In this document: piece by piece, positions 58,901 to 64,000 of the stretch
Layout: every line of letters begins with the position of its first letter
How positions within the stretch are numbered: the stretch's first letter is position 1
Source of the DNA: Sinotaia quadrata
Taxonomy: Eukaryota; Mollusca; Gastropoda; Architaenioglossa; Viviparidae
Direction: 5' to 3'
Assembly: GCA_028829895.1 (NCBI GenBank)
Contig: CM054181.1
Coordinates: 30,402,857 to 30,466,856, forward strand
Length of the DNA stretch: 64,000 nt
Made by a program: the position numbers and the translations under genes
Notes under the pieces: model-generated
What the model was told of the DNA's origin: nothing
Seen by the model: only the letters and a program-made list of their open reading frames with translations
Databases searched by the model: none

Positions 58901-61900
58901 TAAATCTGTTGTTTGTTTTAAGTATTTCATCTTATTTTAATCTTTTTTAAATTTCATTAAATATGTAATGGTACTGGTTATTGGTGCTGAATAGAGAGAA
59001 TATATGTACCATTAAAAATTTAAATCTGACCTTATTCACCAGACTGTATCTTCCTACTGTTCCTAGCACTGTGAGATTGTAGTGTTATCCATTTGTGCTT
59101 ATTTTAATGTAGTATACATAAACTAGTTCACTGCATGGTTGGCATATGAAAAAAGTGATTCCAAAGGGCCTGACCAGGGGTAATGAGAAGAACAATGGCT
59201 GACCATTAACAGTGACATGCATTAATGATTTAATTGAGAGCACATGTAGCAAAGAACTGCATGTTTTGTAGATCATATAAATGATTCAGGAGGGCTGGAT
59301 CAAGGGCAAAATAAATCACAGAGATTGAATATTAAGAGTCCTCTGTATTACTGTCTTGATTTAGTACTCAAATAGCAAAAGTACTACATGCCTTAGGAGA
59401 ATGATTTAATTTTTGCATTTCATATTTTACAGACTTCCCATCATGTCCATGTGGAATATTGTGTCGAAGTAAAAAATGTTATGACTCCCACGAAGGTGCT
59501 TGAAGCTGGCTTGCAACTATATACTCCAGATACGTTTGAGGCAAATGGTGATCAAGGTAAGTGTAAATGAGGTGTTGTGCCAATTGTTTACATCTTATGG
59601 ATACAGAAGCATGAGGTTCTGGTGCTTGATGTTGTTCAAGGATAAACAGATAGTGCTCACATCTGAGCTCTTTTGGAGATGTTCTTAATTCTGTAACAAT
59701 CTTTCAACTGGGTTTTTTGTTGTTGTTGTTATTCTTAACTTTGACAGATATATCGCCATTAAAAAATAAGCATTTCTGAAAAAGAGAGTTTGTTTTGCTG
59801 CCATGACACTAAAGCTAGATTTAATAAAGAAATAATCTTCATTGGTTCCCTCCTCTCTGCTTAACACACATTTGTAGAGTAAAACAGCATAAGGGAGGAA
59901 GATGAGTTGTATGAACAATATTTATTTTATCAAATGTTAGACAATTAAACTACAGATCTACCAGGTCAAAGATGGCCTACGAGGAATCAGTACCTCCTTA
60001 GAAGCATAGATGTTACTTAGATCCATGATTATCTTTCTTAAAAGAATATTACTTAAGATTTAAGCTGCCACGAGGCCCATCTGTTAGTGAGAATTCTCCT
60101 ACTTAATGATCCTGATGATCTGACAATTAAATTTGGCTTAAACCCACCCACCCACTAGGTAGCAAACATATAGTCTAAGAACCTTATAGACTAATATGAA
60201 GGAGAAAATTAATAATGCTTTATTTAAACAGACATGACAAAGTACAATGTAATAATAAAGATAGAGGTTGAAACTAGTTTAACTTTCTCACTCCAGAAAC
60301 GGAAAAAGACCTCAGATTTGCTCTGTGATTATCCTTACGGTAAATAGTGATCAGAAACCAAATTAAATGTTTAAAAGAGTGTAAACAAAAGATGCTGTTC
60401 AAATGAAGAAAGTTTTAAAGTTATATAGAGAAACAAGATTAAACTTAGTCATAGCATGTTTAAGCTTAGAAAGAATTATCAATTCTGCAATTAATTATAG
60501 GTAGATTAATAATTACAAGTGGAAATTTAATAGGGTTAATTTATTTCACCAGAACAGATAATTTGTGATTGAACTTCCTTGTAATCCTTAGAGTGGCCAG
60601 TCTATGTGGAGCTAACAAATGGACGGCTGTATGGTTGTGATATGGTTGTGAGTGCTACAGGTGTTACACCTCACACAGAGCCTTTCCTGCACGGCAACTC
60701 GGTATGTTATTTGTGGATTCATGACATCGCAGTAGATTACATGCAGTTAATGCCGTCTTATTCTGGTGTGTGTGTGATAGACAATGTTTTCAATTTTGTA
60801 TGTGGACTACGTTGATTAATTTTATCAGATTGGATTAGATAACAAGAGTAATTTGCATTTCATTCTGGAAGTGTAATGAGGCAGTGGTGAAAGTATGTTA
60901 ATGATTGTCCAGCAAACAATAATTTTGCTGAATTGAGCTGTGTTCCAGCTCCTACTTTTGTGTTTTTTGATTTCACTTAAAATCAGCATATGAGGGTTTT
61001 GTGATTATATGAATGTTTTCTTTTCATAAAAATATAATTTATTGTTTGAAAAGAAAATGTTTATTAAGTGTACAAGATTAAAGATATGAGAAAAGTTCTC
61101 TATATTTCACACATAAAAATATTTAGAGAGTTAATGGATTTCCAACAAGGTTGGCAAGCTCATTTCTGATATCAGTTGAAATCTGATGTGAAGTTTTTTT
61201 TCCTCATTATGATTAGATTTTTGTGCCTTATTTTTTTTGCCTGTCAAAACATGTTTACAGCATTTAGCATGAATTAATTAAGAAACATATCATTCTGGTG
61301 CATCATTGTCTCGTGTTCATGTACTTCCCCTGCACTTTATACTTGTTATTTAAAACCAGATGGTCAAATTAACCTTGCTTTGTTTATAAATGAAAGTTTT
61401 TGCAAAGAGCTTCAGACTTTAAATAACTCCTGCAGTAGTAGTACTCTATAGTAATCATAGGATGATTATGGGTATGGATGCTAAAAGTCAGAATTTAAAA
61501 ATAAAAGGTAAAGACGTCAGCACCCTTGTTGATAATTTATGCAAATATTTGCAAGAAGGCATTCCAGTATCTGAAGTAGTGTGAAATTTTACAGTTTGAC
61601 ATTGATGCTAGCATTTTTTGTCTTTAATGTCATGTTAATTGAAAATAAAAGAATATTTATTTTAAATCAGATTATTGATTATTTGTCAAATAAAAGCAAT
61701 GTATTTACAGTGTGAAATTTTACAGTTTGACACACAACACTGAATTAGAATATCATTGTAAGTAAAGGATACAAACTTTTCGGCATACATTACTGTTAAT
61801 TATGTTGAGATGTCTCTCATTCCTTATTATATTCTGTTTCATTTATTGAACTGATCGTAGATGTTGTTAATGATAATGTATTTCTTTACCAGACAATTCT

Positions 61901-63736
61901 TTTTAAGAATGTTAACAGCACTTTCTAGTTTTTGCAGCAATTATAAATATAGCTTGTCTTATTTAAGTTTATAATATATAACAGTATCCATTGTTGTAAT
62001 TTTTGTCATTTACATTGTATTGTAAGATCTGTTTTTATTCAGCCAGTCTATGTTGGTATTATATTTTCACTTAAAAATGGTCACTTCTTTTATATATGAT
62101 CATATATTTTAAAATGGATTGAAAAAGAAAGCAATTAATTTTCAGTTTGATGTGGCTGACGATGGTGGCCTGAAGGTTAATGAAAGAATGAAGACTTCAG
62201 TTGCTGATATCTATGCAGCAGGTGACGCATGCACAGCATCTTGGAAACTTGCACATCTTTGGTTTCAGGTACTTTTCTCTCCTGTTGTATAGGCTTTTCT
62301 AATGTAGAAATATGGGTGTGATTGCATATGCTTTCTTACGGAGAAACGATGCACATGGGTGTAATTGTATGTGTTTTCATACGGAGAAACAGTGCACATG
62401 GGTATTGTGACAGAGTAAATTTGCCCCTCCCTATTTTTAAATTTAATCATTATATAAGTTGTTAAAATTGTCAGAGTGACCCGAGCTTGGGCACTTCTTA
62501 TGATGTTATTTTGAAAGTAAACAGACTAAGGCAAGAACATTGTAGATTCGCTGATCTAAAGTGAACAGTTTCCTATTACCCAATGATATGGAATTTGTGT
62601 TGGCATGTAATCCAGTTTAAATGCAGAATAAATTTGAAACCAGATGCTTTATGCAAGAAACAAACAAAAGAAAATATAAAATTTGATAAAATTTATTTGT
62701 GCAGATATTTGCAAATTTAACACACTGATAGTTAATGTTTTTTCTCATTTCTTGTATACATGATCTTCAGCAGTAATAAAAGCTTTGTATCTCAGAGATT
62801 GAAAATCTTGATATTGTCATATTTGTTTAGATACAATTAGTGCTATAGTTTCTATCCACATCTTCTGTATGCATGCTCATTCATTTGAAGCAATACAGTG
62901 TGTCTCAGATATTTTTTTCTCTTACATACTTTGTGCTTCTTATTGTCTTTGTAAAATAATAGTTTATTTAAGATCTATTTTTTTCTGTCTGCATCCTATG
63001 TACTTTACAGTGTCTTTTAAGACAACAGCACAATTTATGTTAGGTATTTTTTCTCACGTTTCCAGTGTATTTTACAGTGTCTTGTAAGACAACACAATTT
63101 ATCTTAGGTCTTTTTTCTCTTGTTTCCTGTGTACTTTACAGTGTCATTTAAGACAACACATTTTATCTTAGGTCTTTTTTCTCTTGCATAATTTTTGTTA
63201 GTCTGTGTCTTTCAAAGTAATAGTTTATCTAAGATCTTTTTTCTCATGTTTCCTGTGTACTTGTCAGTGTCATTGAAGGCAACACAGTTTATCTGAGATC
63301 TTTTTTCAGTGTAAGCTGTGTACTTATCAGGGTCATTTAGGCAGGTTTATTCTTTCTCTTGCATACTGTACACTACTTTACACTTCTCACTGTCGTTTAA
63401 AACATATCTATTAGGTGTTTTTTGTTGCTTGCTCTACGTTTGCCAAAGTCATTTGAAATAAATCTATTACTATTAGGTGTTTTTCTATTGCTTGTTCTAT
63501 ACTTCTCAGTGTCATTTAAAACATATCTATTTTATTAGATGTTTTCCTGTTGTATGCTGTTAAACTAAATACTATATTTAATATTCCACATACTTCAGAT
63601 GCGTCTTTGGACTCAAGCTCGCCAGATGGGAGCATATGCTGCAAAGTGCATGGTTGCTGACATGAAAGGGGAGGATATCAGCCTTGACATATGCTTTGAA
63701 TTGTTTGCCCATGTTACAAAATTTTTTGGTTTTAAG
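49989..63736 (+). CDS. PYROXD1: PYROXD1, pyridine nucleotide-disulphide oxidoreductase domain protein 1 (12 of about 13 exons)
   Basis: FAD-dependent class I pyridine nucleotide-disulphide oxidoreductase; in vertebrates it reduces nuclear/cytoplasmic substrates and protects the tRNA ligase complex. Coding exons, all in phase: 49989-50063, 51553-51633, 52130-52249, 52572-52643, 53182-53238, 56900-56973, 57358-57521, 58672-58766, 59433-59556, 60592-60701, 62146-62268, 63599-63736. They sum to 411 codons; the human protein has 500, so the C-terminal 75-80 residues lie past the window. Motifs: FAD-binding [14 protein letters not shown] near residue 9; NAD-binding [14 protein letters not shown] near 147; [49 protein letters not shown]; second FAD motif [14 protein letters not shown]; and [17 protein letters not shown]. 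These match human PYROXD1 through the whole length. Exons 1 and 3 have weak donors (GTTGGT). No stop or frameshift was seen, so the gene looks functional. Intron 5 contains a piggyBac element. Confidence 0.97.
50064..51552 (+). other. PYROXD1 intron 1
   Basis: AT-rich intron, no other feature seen. Confidence 0.85.
53340..53802. repeat. Diverged tandem repeat in PYROXD1 intron 5, left of the piggyBac element
   Basis: Loose units of about 90-130 bp with recurring GTGTGAAGTTGAATT, TCAAACAAGTATTT and TTTTGCTCAGTGAATG. The last unit (53728-53802) recurs almost exactly on the other side of the piggyBac element (56113-56187). Confidence 0.7.
53803..56109 (+). mobile_element. piggyBac element in PYROXD1 intron 5
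   Basis: The 2.3-kb insertion encodes an intact transposase. Candidate inverted ends are CTTTACCGAGC at 53803 and GCCCGGTAAAG ending at 56109 (CTTTACCG[A/G]GC in both). The usual TTAA target duplication is not present; instead the element lies between two 75-bp copies of host sequence with one mismatch seen. Insertion into a tandem repeat array, or a later rearrangement of the border, would explain this. Same orientation as PYROXD1. Confidence 0.85.
54068..55780 (+). CDS. piggyBac transposase, intact
   Basis: 570 codons, uninterrupted, a typical length for piggyBac transposases (about 590). Residues 1-75 are acidic and Ser-rich ([15 protein letters not shown]...), the usual disordered N-terminus. 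The DDE_Tnp_1_7 core follows, with catalytic Asp residues D241 ([13 protein letters not shown]), D319 ([10 protein letters not shown]) and D427 ([15 protein letters not shown]). The spacing D-78-D-108-D fits the family, which has 78 between the first two. The C-terminus, from about residue 527, is a cysteine-rich zinc-binding domain (CVRCK...[14 protein letters not shown]) that binds element ends. The start was chosen as the first ATG before the acidic region. Because the frame and motifs are intact, the element may be mobile or recently was. The enzyme cuts and pastes DNA at TTAA. Confidence 0.95.
   Translation: MEFVESSSDSEEFSGFNITDNEVREVDFDSESDSDISVSSVHTSDLSDWEVSEYDSEDVEEGEGVGVSGVSGDAHVWSSNTSALYISDFKSETGPTIILGNNSTQLDFFYQLFKEEMFKKIADETNEYARQKIAQKQNGDPLWKETNGTEIKAYFGLLILLGIHNLPREEMYWSGDDRLGVPGINKVMPLKRFKKLGQYLHVVDNTHSAGTDRLFKIRPLLDMTNKTFLEAYKPHRDISIDEAMIPFKGRSTLRQCMPIKPVKWGMKVWCACESESGYLLQFDVYCGRRADGTHQGLGYDVVMKMASPFLGRYHHLYFDNFFSSVALLNNLLREKTYAASTVRKNRKDLPVAFRQKRKLKQGEHQVFQKDQLIATVWHDKRDVLLLSTNTSHKMDQVERWDRHSRAKVVVPCPAVVKLYNQSMGGVDKADQMRGYYSTIRKCRKYWRYLLSFVFDSAINNAFILYEKCVAKPSKRYSLLDYRLDLSDQLIAGFSCRSKAASKRKSQTVAQVNVSAHKLVKFEGRKKGCVRCKVAKRRTESGRAVETTFGCDVCQINLCKDTCFPEHLGSQ
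56497..56640. repeat. 24-bp minisatellite in PYROXD1 intron 5
   Basis: Six units of GTAGTATTAGAAGTCTTACT followed by ATTT. Confidence 0.9.
57522..58671 (+). other. PYROXD1 intron 7
   Basis: AT-rich intron, nothing else recognised. Confidence 0.85.
60702..62145 (+). other. PYROXD1 intron 10
   Basis: AT-rich intron; TGTGAAATTTTACAGTTTGA occurs twice (about 61580 and 61708). No other feature. Confidence 0.85.
62408..62625. repeat. Dispersed repeat family, copy 3 (PYROXD1 intron 11)
   Basis: CAGAGTAAATTTGCCCCTCC, then CAGAGTGACCCGAGCTTGGG followed by CACTTCTTATGATG. Shares its left start with copy 2 and its right part (GTAATCCAGTTTAAA) with copy 1. Confidence 0.6.
62995..63560. repeat. Degenerate minisatellite before PYROXD1 exon 12, with acceptor-like units
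   Basis: About nine units of roughly 60 bp: CTCTTGTTTCCTGTGTACTT followed by TACAGTGTCATTTAAGACAA and CACATTTTATCTTAGGTCTT. Most carry a pyrimidine tract and CAG, i.e. a 3'-splice-site-like sequence. The array ends about 40 bp before the true acceptor of exon 12. Confidence 0.88.
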
Positions 63737-64000
63737 GTTTGTGAACTATTGCTATTAGTTGGGGCAAATGGGTTGTAAAATTAGATACAGCATGAGTGAA
63801 AGAAAGAGGTAATTAATGGTAGGTACAAGGATGAGTAAATAAAAGGTAATTAATGATAGGTAAAAGGATATGTGTTGAGAGGCATTTGTTGCAAAATGTA
63901 ATTACAAAAAAAAATTGCTCACATTTATTCCTGTGAAATATTTTTTCAAACATATTACAACCAGAGGTCTACAATCGTTCAGGATTAACACTTGGCTTGC

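Overview
The window is eukaryotic nuclear DNA from an invertebrate, most likely a mollusc and probably a gastropod. This is inferred from intron-rich genes with GT-AG splice sites, an AT-rich background, many minisatellites, and an insulin-family hormone whose B chain carries the HRR...LCG...LAD pattern of molluscan insulin-related peptides. Most of the 64 kb is non-coding. Long open frames inside tandem arrays are artefacts; the real genes are made of short exons that had to be assembled by splice phase.

Layout. (1) 1-2065: 5' part of NDUFAF4 (mitochondrial complex I assembly factor) on the minus strand, with a hAT-like transposase tail in one of its introns. (2) 2.1-9 kb: intergenic DNA with minisatellites, one carrying repeated TGACGTCA (CRE) sites, and a tRNA-derived SINE-like element. 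(3) 9013-16478: a complete 7.47-kb LTR retrotransposon on the minus strand, with 1573-bp LTRs that appear identical, a 5-bp target duplication, a primer-binding site and a polypurine tract. It has one large Gag-like ORF with a zinc knuckle and no pol. (4) 16.5-19.4 kb: minisatellites. (5) 19.5-21.5 kb: a signal-peptide exon and candidate cysteine-rich exons of a small secreted peptide whose structure I could not close. (6) 21.5-33 kb: minisatellites and microsatellites. (7) 33104-37919: an insulin/IGF-like hormone gene assembled from three exons (signal + B chain; C peptide + A chain; C-terminal extension). (8) 38-47 kb: minisatellites, including about 25 copies of a 50-bp unit. (9) 47283-49568: a non-autonomous DNA transposon with inverted repeats and a 6-bp target duplication; its right end holds promoter-like motifs. 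(10) 49640-49723: a perfect 35-bp hairpin. (11) 49989-63736: PYROXD1 on the plus strand, 12 coding exons, last exon outside the window, with an intact piggyBac transposase in intron 5.

The genes do not form a pathway; they are independent neighbours. The most notable feature is the hormone gene. Its precursor has a very short C peptide between dibasic sites, an IGF-like A chain, and a Ser/Thr/Pro-rich C-terminal extension. Its A-chain exon sits between two minisatellites: the downstream one repeats the exon's own 5' splice site 13 times, and the upstream one repeats, 12 times, a 13-nt sequence complementary to the exon's 3' splice site. Arrays carrying 3'-splice-site-like sequence also lie in an intron of the peptide gene and upstream of PYROXD1 exon 12.
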